In this document: positions 1-14,924 of the stretch, in pieces | Numbering within the stretch: position 1 is the stretch's first letter | How the letters are laid out: each line of letters starts with the position of its first letter | Assembly: GCF_030936135.1 (NCBI RefSeq) | Contig: NC_082634.1 | Location: 74,501-138,500 of the forward strand | Length of the DNA: 64,000 nt | DNA from: Gavia stellata | Taxonomy: Eukaryota > Chordata > Aves > Gaviiformes > Gaviidae | Direction: 5' to 3' | The notes under the pieces: generated by a model | Databases searched by the model: none | Told to the model about the DNA's origin: nothing | What the model saw: only the letters and a program-made list of their open reading frames with translations | Position numbers and translations under genes: made by a program

Positions 1-1736
1 TGTACCGGGGGGGCACCGGGAGGGATGGGGGTACCGGTGTCGTCCCCTGCGCCGTTATCGGCGCCGCCCTCCCCTTTGACGCGCTGGTTACCAGGGAGCT
101 GCAGGTGGTGCCCGGACGCCTGTGTCCCTCCGGGGAGGGGAACGGGACCGGGACACCCCCGCCCCGACACCCCCCACCCCGTGACCGACACCTCGCCCCA
201 GGTCCGCGGACACGCGTGAGGACCGCGGGCCGTCGTGGGGGGTGGGCAGTGGCCGCCCTCCCGGTGATGCTGGTTCCTCCCGGTGCCACCTTGGTGCCCC
301 TTGCCCACCCCCCAGTGTCCCTTGTCCCCCCTCCCCCAGTGTCACAGGTCGTCCACACGTGTCGTCCGCTGCCCCTCACAGTGCCCCCATGTCCCCTCCG
401 CTTCACCCCCACACCCCCATGGTCCCCCTCCCCGCTGATGCCGGTTCCCCCCCGTGCCACCCCCGGTGTCCCTTGCCCCCCCCCCCCCCCCCCAGTGTCC
501 CGGGTCCCCCGGCCGGTGTCCCGTCTACCCCCACGCGTGTCCCCCGCTGCACCCCTGTCCCCTACGCTTCACCCCGACACCCCCTCGGGCCCCTCCGGCG
601 CCCCCCGCTCCCCCGGACCCCCTCGGTTCCCCCCGCCCCCCCCCCCTCCCGGGACCCCCGGTACCGGCTCAGCGCAGGGCTCTGCCGCCCTCGGGGCACC
701 GGCACCGGCTCCGGCGGCGCCGCCCCCGGGAGGGGCGGGGGCACGGGGGGGGGGGGGCGCACCCAGGGGGGCTCAGTCGGTGCAACGTGACCCGGTGGTA
801 GCGTGGAGCCCGGCCCACGTCTCGGGTGGGGGGCGCCGGGAGGCTGCCCCACAGGTCCCGGGGCTCCAGGGTCAGCCGGGGGTGGGGGGGAAGGTCCAGG
901 GTGACCCACGGGGGTCCCGAGTCATCCACGAGTGCTCCACTGTCACACAAGTGGGTCCAACGTCACCCACGGGGACTTCAGGGTCACCCAGGGGGGTCCA
1001 GTGTGACCCAGGGGACTTCAGGGTCACACACTGGAGCTCCAGTGTCACCCAGGTGGGCTCCAGTGTCACGCAGGAAGATTCAGTGTCACCCAGGGGCGGT
1101 CCCGTGTCACCCACGAGTGCTCCAGTATCACCCGAGGGGCTCCAGCATCACCCACAGGTGCTCCAGCATCACCCAGGGGGTTCCAGCGTCACCCGGGGGG
1201 GTTCAGCATCACCCACAGGTGCTCCAGCGTCACCCAGGGGGGCTCCAGGGTCACCCACGAGTGCTCCGGTGTCACCCAGGGGGGCTTCACTGTCCCCCAG
1301 GGCTGTGCCAGGGGTCTCCAGCATCACCCACGGGTGCTTCAGAGTGACTCGGGGAGGTCTATGGCCGCCGGTAGGGCACCGGCGTCAGCGATGGGCGCTC
1401 CGGTGTCCCCCAGGGGGGTCCAGCATCACCCACGGGTGGTCCAGTGTCTCCCACGGGTGCTCCAGCATCGCCCACGTGCGCTCCAATGTCACCCACGAGT
1501 GCCCCGGTGCCACCGGGAGCGCTCCAGCGTCACCCCGGAGGGTCCGAGGTCACCCGCAGGTCTCCCACAGGCGCCCCGACGTGCGGGGGGGGGTCCCGTC
1601 GCGCGTGGCGGGGGCCGGGGGCGTGTCCCAGTGGCGGGAGAGGGCGTGGCCGAGGGGCAGGAGGACGCGCGCCCTGCTCGCCCCGCCCCTCCCCCGGGTC
1701 GCGCGGCGGTGAGGTCACGGCGCGCGGCGGCGGAGG
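1..1736. other. Upstream of OPA3: C-rich and repetitive, no gene recognised
   Basis: The first 870 bases are C-rich, low-complexity sequence with long poly-C runs. From about 895 to 1560 there is a degenerate tandem repeat of roughly 20-22 bases built on a 'ctccag(c/t)(a/g)tcaccca' core. Open frames here are long only because the repeats lack stops. The last 150 bases before the OPA3 ATG are CpG-rich and presumably hold its promoter; no TATA box is seen. Confidence 0.6.
895..1560. repeat. Minisatellite, ~21-bp unit, upstream of OPA3
   Basis: Some thirty degenerate copies of a unit containing 'ccagtgtcaccca' or 'ccagcatcaccca'. Copies vary by substitution and by 1-3 base length changes, so the array looks old. 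It ends about 180 bases before the OPA3 start codon. Confidence 0.75.
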
Positions 1737-2524
1737 ATGGTGGCGGGCGCGTTCCCGCTGGCCAAGCTGCTGACGCTGGGCGCGCGCCAGCTGAGCCGCC
1801 CCCTGGCGGCCCGCATCAAGGCCGGGGCGCGAGCCAGCCCCTTCTTCCGCGCCTACATCTGCCTCCCGCCCGCGCAGCGTGAGTGGGGCGGGGGGGGGGG
1901 GGGGGGGGCGGCGGGCGGGGGAAGGGCACGGGGGGGCGGGGAGGGCACGGCGGGGAGGGCCGCGGCGGAAGGACGCGCGGCGGGGGGGGCGGTACCGGAG
2001 GGGGAACGCGTACCGGCGGGGGCCTTGCCGGTGCCCCGCCGCTCCCCGCCGGCCCCCCCCTCCCCGCAGTGTATCACTGGGTGGAGATGCGCGCCAAGAT
2101 GCGGCTGATGGGGTTCCGCGGCGCCGCCGTCAAACCGCTGAACGAAGAAGCGGCGGCGGAGCTGGGAGCGGAGCTGCTGGGGGAAGCGATCGTGTTCGGC
2201 GTGGGAGGACTCTGCCTCTACCTGGAGTACGCCCGGCAGGCGGGGCAGGCGCGGCGGCGGGAGGACGAGCAGGCGGCGGCGCTGCGGGAGGTGGGGGAGC
2301 GGCTGGAGCGGCTGCGGGAGGAGCTGGACGCCATCGCGTCGCGCCTGCCGCCTGGACACGCCCCCGCCGGCGCGGGTAACGCCCCCGCCGGCTCTAGCCA
2401 CGCCCCCGCCGGCTCGGGTAACGCCCCAGCCGGCTCGGGTAACGCCCCCGCGCCCGCCGCCGGCCACGCCCCCCGCGCCGAAGGCGGTGGCTCAGGACAC
2501 GCCCCTGCTGGACCCAGCCATTAA
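1737..2524 (+). CDS. OPA3: OPA3, outer mitochondrial membrane lipid metabolism regulator
   Basis: Two coding exons, 1737-1878 and 2070-2524, about 198 residues. Exon 1 gives [18 protein letters not shown] and ends YICLPPAQ; the intron splits a Leu codon, giving LPPAQLYHWVEMR, exactly as in human OPA3. Exon 2 carries the conserved MRLMGFRG and [18 protein letters not shown] segments, a hydrophobic stretch ([12 protein letters not shown]) and a predicted coiled coil of about 45 residues. OPA3 is a small mitochondrial membrane protein; its human mutations cause optic atrophy and 3-methylglutaconic aciduria. Its exact biochemical role is unsettled. The C-terminal 55 residues here are unlike the mammalian tail: they are a repeat of [13 protein letters not shown] type produced by a GC-rich DNA repeat. 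The start is the only ATG fitting the family N-terminus. Confidence 0.96.
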
Positions 2525-2525
2525 A
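2520..2525 (+). terminator. OPA3: OPA3 proximal poly(A) signal ATTAAA overlapping the stop codon
   Basis: ATTAAA spans the TAA stop (2522-2524). A second ATTAAA lies at 3158-3163 and would give a 3'UTR of about 650 bases. Both are candidates; which is used cannot be told from sequence. Confidence 0.45.
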
Positions 2526-2554
2526 AGCGCGCTCTTGCTCTTCCCGCCGGCGGT

Positions 2555-3125
2555 TTCCTTTAGGGGCGGGGCTTGGTAGAGGTGGGCGCAATAGGGCGCT
2601 GGGGGCGGGGCCCCGAGGGGAGGGGCGGGGCTTGCCCACCGTGGGTAGAGGTGGTGGTGGGCGGGGCCTGGCCTTCAGGTGAAGGGCCACTTGGGGTGGA
2701 GCTAATGGTGGTGGGTGGGACCGCTTGGGAGCAGAGCCTGGAGTGGGCCAGGCTGTAATTAGGGGCGGAGCTAATGGTTGTGGGCGGGGCCTGGCGTCGA
2801 GCAGGCCTTCAGGTGGGATGTCACTTGGGGGCAGAGCCAGCAGTGGTGGGCGGGCCTTTGGGTGGCATGCCGCTTGGGGGCGGGGCCTGGTGCCTTTGCT
2901 GTGAGGCTTGGAGCAGTGCTAAGGGTGGGGGGCAACACCGAAGGGGCGGGGCCTGGCCCTTCGGGGCAGAGCCAAGGGCTGTGGGTGGGGCACAGGGTGA
3001 AGCTGGAGGGCGGAGCCAAGAGCTGGGGCCAGGGCCAGCTTTGGGGCGGGGCCACAACCACATGGCTGGGCTGTGATTGGTGGGGAGTGGGCAGGGCTGT
3101 GGGCGGGGCTAGGGGGCAGGCGGGG
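2555..3125 (+). repeat. GC-box-like degenerate repeat in OPA3 3' region
   Basis: Irregular copies of a 20-45 base unit containing 'gggcggggcctgg' with GC-box (GGGCGGGGC) cores. It occupies most of the putative long OPA3 3'UTR. No coding sequence recognised. Confidence 0.6.
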
Positions 3126-3157
3126 CTCTTCTCCTGCAGGGGAGTCTGACATGTGCC

Positions 3158-3163
3158 ATTAAA
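3158..3163 (+). terminator. OPA3: OPA3 distal poly(A) signal ATTAAA
   Basis: ATTAAA followed by A-rich then GT-containing sequence. It lies about 115 bases from the VASP poly(A) signal on the opposite strand, so the two transcripts end nearly back to back. Confidence 0.6.
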
Positions 3164-3276
3164 GCAAAGCAAAGCCCCCACTGTCCCTCTCATTGCTGTG
3201 ACTGGGGGGGGGTGTGACGGGCCCCCCCACGGGTGACACGGATGAGGACACGGGTGTCATGTATAAAACAACCGCA

Positions 3277-3282
3277 TTTATT
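3277..3282 (-). terminator. VASP: VASP poly(A) signal AATAAA
   Basis: AATAAA on the minus strand about 340 bases beyond the VASP stop codon. The 3'UTR between (3283-3617) is C-rich on the plus strand with an A-rich patch near 3330. Confidence 0.8.
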
Positions 3283-3617
3283 TGTGGCAGGGGAGGGGGA
3301 TACCCCAACCTCCCCCCCCCCCCCCCCCAAAAAAAAAAGTGAAAAACCCAAAAGTGGCATAAAAAAAGACCCCGGGGGGGGGAAGGGGGAGCACCCCTCA
3401 TTTGTGGCCCCCCCGAATTAAAAAAGGGGGTACCCAAACTGGTGGTGATGGGGGGCACAGTGGGGGGGGGAGCTGCTTGGGTCCCCCCCCAGCCGGTAAG
3501 GCACAGCCTGGGGGGGTCCGGCCAGGAGCCCCCCCCCCCAGGGCGGTGGGGGTGTGAAATGGGGGGGCTAGGTGGGGGGAAGCAGGGCATCCGGGCCCAT
3601 TTTAGGGGGGGGGTGGG

Positions 3618-8197
<4,580 letters not shown>

Positions 8198-9125
8198 GCT
8201 GTCAGCGGCGGCGACGCGCTGGGGTCGGGCCGGGCCCTTCCGGTGGCGGCGCGGTGGGGGGGGAAGGACCGGCCGGTCCCGGCCCGCGGCCACGCCCTGC
8301 CACGCCCCCCGTGAGGCCCTGCCCCTCCCGGTAACGGCAGCGGAGTGGCTCCGCCGTCTTAAAAGGGCAACGGTTCCTGAGGGGCCCCACCGAAGAGGGG
8401 CGGGTGCCCAGTACGCCCAGTGCCCTCCCAGCCCCTCCTACCCCTGTCCACCCAAGCTCTCCAGTTCCGCGGACTGGAGGCACTGGGAGGGTGCTGGGGA
8501 CACTGGAAGTTACTGGGGAGGCTCTGTGAGGGTGCTGGGGGCACTGGGAGGTACTGGGGGCTGTGGCAAGTGTTGTGGGGGGCTCTGGGAGTGTACTGGG
8601 GGCACTGAGAGGTGCTGGGGGGCTCTGGAAGTTACTGGGGGGCTCTGGAAGGGCAACGGGGGGCTCTGAGGGGATACTGGGGGCACTGGGAAGTCGGTAG
8701 CGGGGCTGTGGGGAGCACTGGGGGGCTTTGGGAGGGCGTTGGAGGACTTTGACAGGTACTGGGCGGCACTGGGGCATACTGGGGGGGTCTTGAAGGTACT
8801 GGGAAGGGTCGGGGGGTGCTGGGGAGGGGTACTGGGAGGCTCCTGTGCCCGATGCCAGACCCCGGTGCCTGGTGCCGGTGGCCGGCATCCGGTGCCGGTG
8901 CCCGGTTCCCGGTATCCGGTGCCCGGTTCCCGGCTCTCCAGTGCGGCCCCGCCCCGAGCCCCGCCCGCCGCCTGCCCGAGCCCCGCCCCCGCCGCCGCCG
9001 CCGCCGCCCTTTGTCCGCCGCCGCCGCCGCGGGCCCCGCCATGGCGCCGTGGTGATGCGCGGCGGGGCCGGCCCGGGGGCAACGGGGCCGAGGGCAACCG
9101 CGAGCCCCATGCGGGGGCCGCCGCC
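8198..9125. promoter_or_regulatory. Divergent VASP/RTN2 promoter region with internal minisatellite
   Basis: 928 bases separate the VASP ATG (minus) from the RTN2 ATG (plus). CpG-rich ends (8200-8400 and 8940-9125) are likely the two promoters. Between them, 8440-8840 is a ~20-base 'actgggaggtactgggggctctg'-like repeat. PPM1N, which sits here in human, was not found. Confidence 0.6.
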
Positions 9126-12100
9126 ATGGGGCAGGTCCTGGGCTTCGCCCACTGCAGTACGCACCGGCACCGCGAACCGGGAGGGGCGGCGGCAGCGGGA
9201 GGGGCCGGGGATGGAGGCACCGGGAGTGGCCGGGGATGAGGGAACCGGGATGGGGGTACCGGAGATGGGGCGCTGGGAGGGACCGGGGATGGGAGCACCG
9301 GGCATGGGGGTACCGGGGGTGGAGACACCGGGGATGGGGAACCGGGAGGGTCCGGGGATGGAGGTATCCGGGGCGACGGCACCGGGAGGGGTCGAGGATG
9401 GAGGCACCGCGGATGGAGAGACCGGGAGTGGCCAGGCATGGGGGTACCGGGGATGGGGGCACCAGGAGGGGCCAGGGATGATGCACCGGGAATGGGGCAC
9501 TGGGAGGGGCCGGGGATGGGAGGACCGGGGATGGGGTACCGGGAGGGGCCGGGGATGAGGGAACTGAGATGGGAGTACCGGGGATGGAGGCACGGGGAGC
9601 GGCTGGGGATGAGGGTACCGGGGATGGGGGAACCGGGAGCGGCTGGGGATGAGGGTACCGGGGATGGGGGAACCGGGAGCGGCTGGGGATGGGGGCACCG
9701 GGGATGGGGGAACCGGGAGCGGCTGGGGATGGGGGCACCGGGGATGGGGGAACCGGGAGCAGCTGGGGATGGGGGAACCGGGGATGGGGGAACCGGGAGG
9801 GGCCAAGGATGGGGGAACCGGGAGGGGCCAAGGATGGGGGCACCTGGGATGGGGGAACCGGGAGCGGCTGGGGACGGAGGCACTGGGCTGGAGGCACCGG
9901 GAGTGGCTGCGGATGGGGGAACGAGGGATGAGGGAACCGGATGGAGGGACCGGGGATGGAGGCACCGAGCGTACCGGGGGACAGGGACACCGGGGACAGG
10001 ACACCGGGACAGGGCGTGTCCGGGAGGGGTACCAGCGTGCGACATAGGGACTGGGAGCAGGTTGGGGGGGGCACCGTGCACTGGGGGGACACGAGTGCTG
10101 CGGGGGGGGGGCAACAGGGACGCGGGGGGGGGGGCACGGACACGGTGGTGGTGGGAGCACGCCCCCCCCATCCCCTCTGCACCCCTCCAGAAGAGGCTCC
10201 ATCCACGGCCTCCACCACACCGGACTCCACGGAGGGTGAGTGGGGCCGAGCCCCCCATTTTAGGGTGCAACTTTGGGGGGGGGCATGGGGGTACCCCGAC
10301 CCCCCCCTTTGATCCCCCCAAACCCCCCCTCCACAAGGTGGCAACGAGGAGCCGGACTTCCCCGAGCTGCAGGCGGCACCAGAGCCCCCCGAGGAGGAAG
10401 AGGAGGATGAAGATGGGGCGACGGCGGCATGGGGGGGACCCTGGGGACCCCACCAGGAACTCACCTTCTCCTACATCGCCTTTAAGGGGGGGGGTCCCCC
10501 CAATGAGCCGGGACCCCGCTGTCGCCGAGACTCCCGTCGAGGACGCCCTGCCCGCCTGAGCTCGGGGCCCCCCGGGGGGTCCCCCCGGGGGCCGGACCCC
10601 CGCTTGGCTGCCAGGGTCCCCCCCAAGCGTCCCGAGGAACCCCTGACCCCTCCCGAGGGACAGCTGGAGGTGGGGGGTCCCCTGCCAGAGTTGGGGGGTC
10701 CCGAGACTGAGGAGACCCAGATGAGCCTGGGTATGGGGGGTCGGGGGGGGGCTTGGGGTGATGGAGGTGGCTGAGGGGGCAGTTTGGGGTGATGGGAGTC
10801 CCTGGGGGGCAGCTTGGGGCCATGGGGGGTCCTGGGGAACCTTGGGGGAGCTGGGGGTCATGGGGCATCCTCAGGGGGGCTGGGGGCAATGGGGGGTCCC
10901 CAAGGGGGGCGTGGGATATGAAGGGTCCTGGGGCACCCCTGGGGGGGCTGGGGGCAATGGGGAAGTCACGGGGTACCCAAAGGAGGGGGGGGCTGGAAAC
11001 CATGGAGGGGTCCCGAGGGGGTCTCAGGACAATGGGGGGGCTTGGGGCCATGGGGGTCCCGGGACACTGTTTCGGGCCCCCCCTCCCGCAGCCCCCTGAC
11101 CCCCCCACTGCCCCCCTTTCCCACAGCAGCAGTGCCCGCGGGCCCCCCCCCGCCCGCGCTCCCCCCCCCGCCCGCAGGGGGCGCCCCGCGCCCGCCCCCC
11201 CCAGACCCCCCCCCCCATCCCGGAGCCGCCCCCGGACCCCCCCGACCAATCACCGAGCCTGCCGGGAGCCGAGGTCCTAGGTGAGCAGCCAATCACGGGC
11301 TCGGGACACTGCTGGGGGGGGAAGATCACGGCGGGGGGGGGGAGCCGGGCGTCCGGTTGCAGGGTGGACCCAGGCGTCCGGGCGGGATTGGTGGCTAAAA
11401 ATAGGGGTCCCCCCCCAAAGTCCCCCCCCAAACCCAGCAGCACCCGCGGGAGCTATGGAGGGCCAAGGTGGGTGCAGGGGGCACCAATGGCGGGGGGGGC
11501 CCGGGGGGGTGGGTGCTGCCCTTCCCCACACCTGGGACTGTCACTCAGGGTGGGGACAGCTGGGTGCTGGGGGGGGGCATGGGGGCTCTTGAGAGGATAC
11601 TGGGAGGCACTGGGGAGCACTGGGGGGGCTCTGGGAGCACTAGAGGGGCCCTGGGGGGCTTGAGGGGATACTGGGGGTGGCATTGGAGGAGGAACTGGGG
11701 AGCACTGGAGGGACACTGGGAGCACAGAGGGGGGTCGGGGGGCACTGGGAGGTACTGGAGGGATACTGGGAGCACCCTATGGGCCCTGTGGGGCTCGAAG
11801 GGGTACTGGAGCGAGCTGGGGCACACTGGAGGAGGCACTGGGGAGCGTTGGGGAGCACTAGAGGGGCTCTGGAGGGGGTACTGGGGAGCACTGGAGGGGC
11901 TCTGGGAGCACTGAGGGAGCTCTGGGTGGGGCACTGGAGGGGATACTGGGAGGCACAGGGGGCTCTGGAGTGGGCACTGGGAGGCACTGAGGGGCTCTGG
12001 AGACAATACTGGGAGGCACTGGAAGGGATACAGGGAGGCTCTGGGGGGGCCACTGGGCGGCACTGGGGGGCACTGGGAGCCCTGGGCACAGCGCGGTGTC

Positions 12101-14573
12101 CCCGCAGTGTGGGAGCTGCTGTACTGGCGGGCGCCGGGGTGGTCGGCGCTGGCGCTGGTGGGGGCGCTGGGCACCCTGGGGTGTCTGGCGCGGTTCAGCG
12201 CCATCAGCGTGGGCGCCTACGGGGCGCTGGCCGTGCTGGGCATCACCCTGCCCCTGCGCCTGCACCGCACCGCCCTGCGGGTGCTGCGCCGGCACCCACC
12301 CGAGCACCCCTGCCGGTGAGTGCCACGCCGCGGACCCTCACAGGGCTGTCACCGTCACCCTCCCGGTGCCGTCTCCTGCCTGTCCCGCTGCCTGTCACTG
12401 TCCCCACGGTGTGCGGTGGCACTGTTGTCCCCGTGGCACAGGGTGCCCATGCTGTCCCTGTGGGGTGGCCCTGCCATTCCTGTCCCCTCGCCCTGGGTGG
12501 CCCTGATGTCCCTGTCCCCATGGCATGGGGTGTCCCTGTCATCCCTGTCCCCGTCATCCCTGTCTCCATCCCATGGGGTGTCCCTGCCATCCCTGTTCCC
12601 ATCCCATGGGGTGTCCCTGCCGCCCCCATCCCCATGACACAGTGTGTCCCTGCCATCCCCACCCCATGGGCTGTCCCTGCTGTCCCCGTCCCCACTGCTG
12701 TCCCTGCTGTCCCCGTCCCCACCCCGTGTCTGTCCCTGTCCTCGCGCAGGGCGCAGCTGGAGGGGGCCGTGGGGCTGAGCCCCGAGGAGCAGCAGCGCTG
12801 GGCCCGGCGCCTGGCCCGGCACCTCACCGCCGCCACCCGCACCCTCGCCCGCCTCTTCCTCGTCCACAGCCTCCCTGAGTCCCTCAAGGTGACTGTCACC
12901 CTGCACAGGGGCTGGGGGGGCACTGGCGGCATGGGGAGCACTGGGGGTATGGGGACATGGAGGGCACTGGGGGCATGGGGAGCACTGGGGGCATGGGGAG
13001 CACTGGGGGCATGGGTGGCACTCGGGGCATGGGGACACCAGGGGCATGGGGGATGTGGGGGACACTGGGGTCATGGGGAGACCTGGGCATGGGGGTACAG
13101 GGGACACTGAGGGACAGGGGGACATGGGATGCCCCCCAGGCATGAGGGCATGGGGGGGGCTACTGGGGACGTGGGGCATGAGGACACTGGTGGCATGAGG
13201 GTCACCCAGGGTGGTGATGGTGACGTGATGCTGGGCTCTGGCTGCAGTTCGCCTTCTTGTTCTACCTGCTGACCTACGTGGGGGCCGTCTGCAACGGGCT
13301 GACGCTGCTGGGAGTGGGTACGGCACCAGGACGCGGACAGGGACAGCATGGGGACAGGATGGGATGTGGACACAGGATGGGGACAGGGCATTGGCGTGGA
13401 AGACACGGGACAGGGGATGGGGATGGGACAGGGGATGGGGATGCAGCATGGGGACAGGGACATGGGATAGGGTAGGGGATGGGGCATGGGGACAGGGACA
13501 TGGGATAGGGCACAGGGATGGGGCATGGGAACAGAGCACAGGGGATGGGGACAGGGGACAGCATGGGGCCTGAGGATAGGCACAGGGATGCTGGCTGGCA
13601 TGGGAACAGGGGACAGAGTGTGGATATGGCTGGGGGACAAGGGGACAGGTGTAGGGGACGTGAGCAGTGCCTGGGGACAGGGGGATGGCACAGGGATGGG
13701 TACAGCAGGGGGATGGAGGACACCATGGGGACAGGGGACAGAGCATGGGGACAGCCTGGGGACAGGGGTTTGCGGGGACGGGGGTATGGCACAGGGACAG
13801 AACAGGGACCTGGCCTGAGGTGGCACTCCCTGTCCAGGCGTCATCTGTGCGTTCACCTTCCCCGTGCTCTACCGGCACCACCAGGTACGGGGACACCAGG
13901 GGACACGGGGACTGGAGAGGGTGGGGGACATGGGGGGACACAGGGACTGGAGAGGGTGGGGGACGTGGGGGGAACCGGGGGCTGGAGAGGGTGGGGGATG
14001 TGGGGGGACACAGGGGCTGGAGAGGGTGGGGGTTGTGGGGGGAACCGGGGGCTGGAGAGGGTGAGGGACATGGGAGGACATGGGGGAACACGTGGGCTGG
14101 AGAGGGTGGGGGATGCGGGGGGACATAGGGGATGGAGAGTGTTGGGGACACGGGGGGCATGGGGGGACACAGGGGTCTGGGGAGGGTCAAGGGGTACCCC
14201 TCTGCACCCCCCCCATGTCCCCAATTGCCCCCCGGTCCCTGACATCCCCAGGCCCAGATCGACCAGTACATGATTCTGGTGAGGAACCACCTGAGTCACC
14301 TCCGTGCCAGGTAAGGGCACCCCCCACCCCCCAAAACCACCCTGGGCACCCCAAAACCACCCCCACTCTGAGACCCCATCCCTGCCCCCATCCTGGCACC
14401 CCAAAACCACCCCATGCACCCCAAAGCTGCCCCTGGGGACCCCAAACCTAGCCCGGGGTGCCCTTGGGGGGTCTTGGGGTGCCCCCAGGGGGGTTTGGAG
14501 TGCCCACCCCCAACTCCCCTCTGCCCCCAGGATCCAGGCCAAGCTCCCAAGTGCCAAAGTGAAGCCGCAGTGA
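9126..14573 (+). CDS. RTN2: RTN2, reticulon 2 (long isoform)
   Basis: Coding exons: 9126-9156, 10191-10235, 10338-10730, 11127-11280, 12108-12315, 12750-12888, 13248-13317, 13838-13884, 14252-14310, 14531-14573; about 395 residues. The N-terminus MGQVLGFAHCKEAPSTAST matches human RTN2, followed by an acidic stretch and ELTFSYIAF. Exons 5-10 give the reticulon homology domain: VWELLYWRAPGWSALALVG, a first hydrophobic hairpin, the 66-residue-type loop, a second hairpin (FAFLFYLLTYVGAVCNG) and the tail ending KLPSAKVKPQ. Reticulons insert hairpins to curve ER tubules; RTN2 is abundant in muscle and neurons, and human mutations cause spastic paraplegia 12. Exon 4 is proline-rich; its entry phase and the phase required by exon 5 differ by one base, so one of its C runs is probably miscounted. 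Confidence 0.95.
9185..9965. repeat. 40-bp minisatellite in RTN2 intron 1
   Basis: The unit is about 40 bases, with 'gcggctggggatg' recurring at 9601, 9641, 9681 and 9721, flanked by shorter ~20-base variants of 'accggggatgggggaaccgg'. It begins right after the first coding exon. Confidence 0.85.
10740..11060. repeat. G-rich degenerate repeat, RTN2 intron 3
   Basis: Irregular ~30-base units of the 'ggggcaatggggggtcc' type between exons 3 and 4. Confidence 0.55.
11395..11404 (+). promoter_or_regulatory. RTN2: MEF2 site CTAAAAATAG upstream of the RTN2 internal start
   Basis: A perfect match to the MEF2 consensus YTA(A/T)4TAR, 51 bases upstream of the ATG at 11455. At this distance it could also act as the A/T-rich core promoter element of the short transcript. 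Confidence 0.7.
11455..11467 (+). CDS. RTN2: RTN2 alternative first exon, short reticulon isoform (RTN2-C type)
   Basis: ATG GAG GGC CAA G followed by a GTGGGT donor. The 13 coding bases end in the phase needed by exon 5, giving MEGQVWELLYW, which aligns with the human RTN2-C start MGSKVADLLYW. With exons 5-10 the product is 192 residues, mainly the reticulon domain. Human RTN2-C is the skeletal-muscle isoform, which fits the MEF2 site just upstream. Confidence 0.75.
11570..12095. repeat. Minisatellite in the RTN2 intron before exon 5
   Basis: A ~20-24 base unit based on 'actgggaggcactggagggg(ct)ctgg', some 20 copies, ending within 25 bases of the exon 5 acceptor. The unit resembles the one at 8440-8840. 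Confidence 0.8.
12395..14195. repeat. Minisatellites in RTN2 introns 5-8
   Basis: Separate arrays: 12395-12740 ('tgtccctgccatccctgtcc'), 12900-13210 ('gggcatggggagcactg'), 13330-13800 ('ggggatggggacaggg(a)cat') and 13890-14190 (~36-base unit with 'ctggagagggtgggggac'). Each is confined to one intron and interrupted by the conserved exons. Confidence 0.75.
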
Positions 14574-14736
14574 CCCCCCCGTGTCCCCCCCGAGGTGACT
14601 GCGGGGGGGGGGGTGGCCGGGATCCCCCCACATCCCCCCCCCGCCCCTGCGTGGGGGTGTCAGTCGAAGGGGGCAGGGGGGTGTCATGCCCCCCCCGTGT
14701 CCTCCCCACCCTGCGGGGGGGGGGGGGGCACAATTT

Positions 14737-14742
14737 AATAAA
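14737..14742 (+). terminator. RTN2: RTN2 poly(A) signal AATAAA
   Basis: AATAAA about 165 bases after the stop codon, followed by a TGTGTG-type downstream element at 14760. Confidence 0.85.
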
Positions 14743-14924
14743 AACTCTTGTGACAGCCACGTGTGTGATTGTGCAGGGGACGTGGGGAGAGCGGGAGGGA
14801 CGGGGGACACACACACACGGGGACACGAGTGGGGGGACACAGCGTGACATGGGAGGACACGGAGGGACACAGGGGGACACGGGGGGATAACACCAGGACA
14901 CGGTGGGGGAGCACTGGGGTCCCC

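Noticed and set aside
45-110. A short stretch that reads like protein on either strand (AVIGAALPFDALVTREL on plus)
   Set aside because: No convincing pair of splice sites and no family recognised; it is too short to call an exon, though it could belong to a gene left of the window.
105-1712. A 535-codon plus-strand open frame
   Set aside because: Made of poly-C and the ~21-base repeat; composition is only Pro/Ser/Gly/Val and it has no domain.
8202-10861. Minus-strand open frames of 600-780 codons rich in Pro/Ser
   Set aside because: They are antisense to RTN2 exons and its intron 1 minisatellite; the plus strand carries the conserved protein.
12355-14271. 638-codon minus-strand open frame
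   Set aside because: Antisense to RTN2 introns and exons; repeats without stops.
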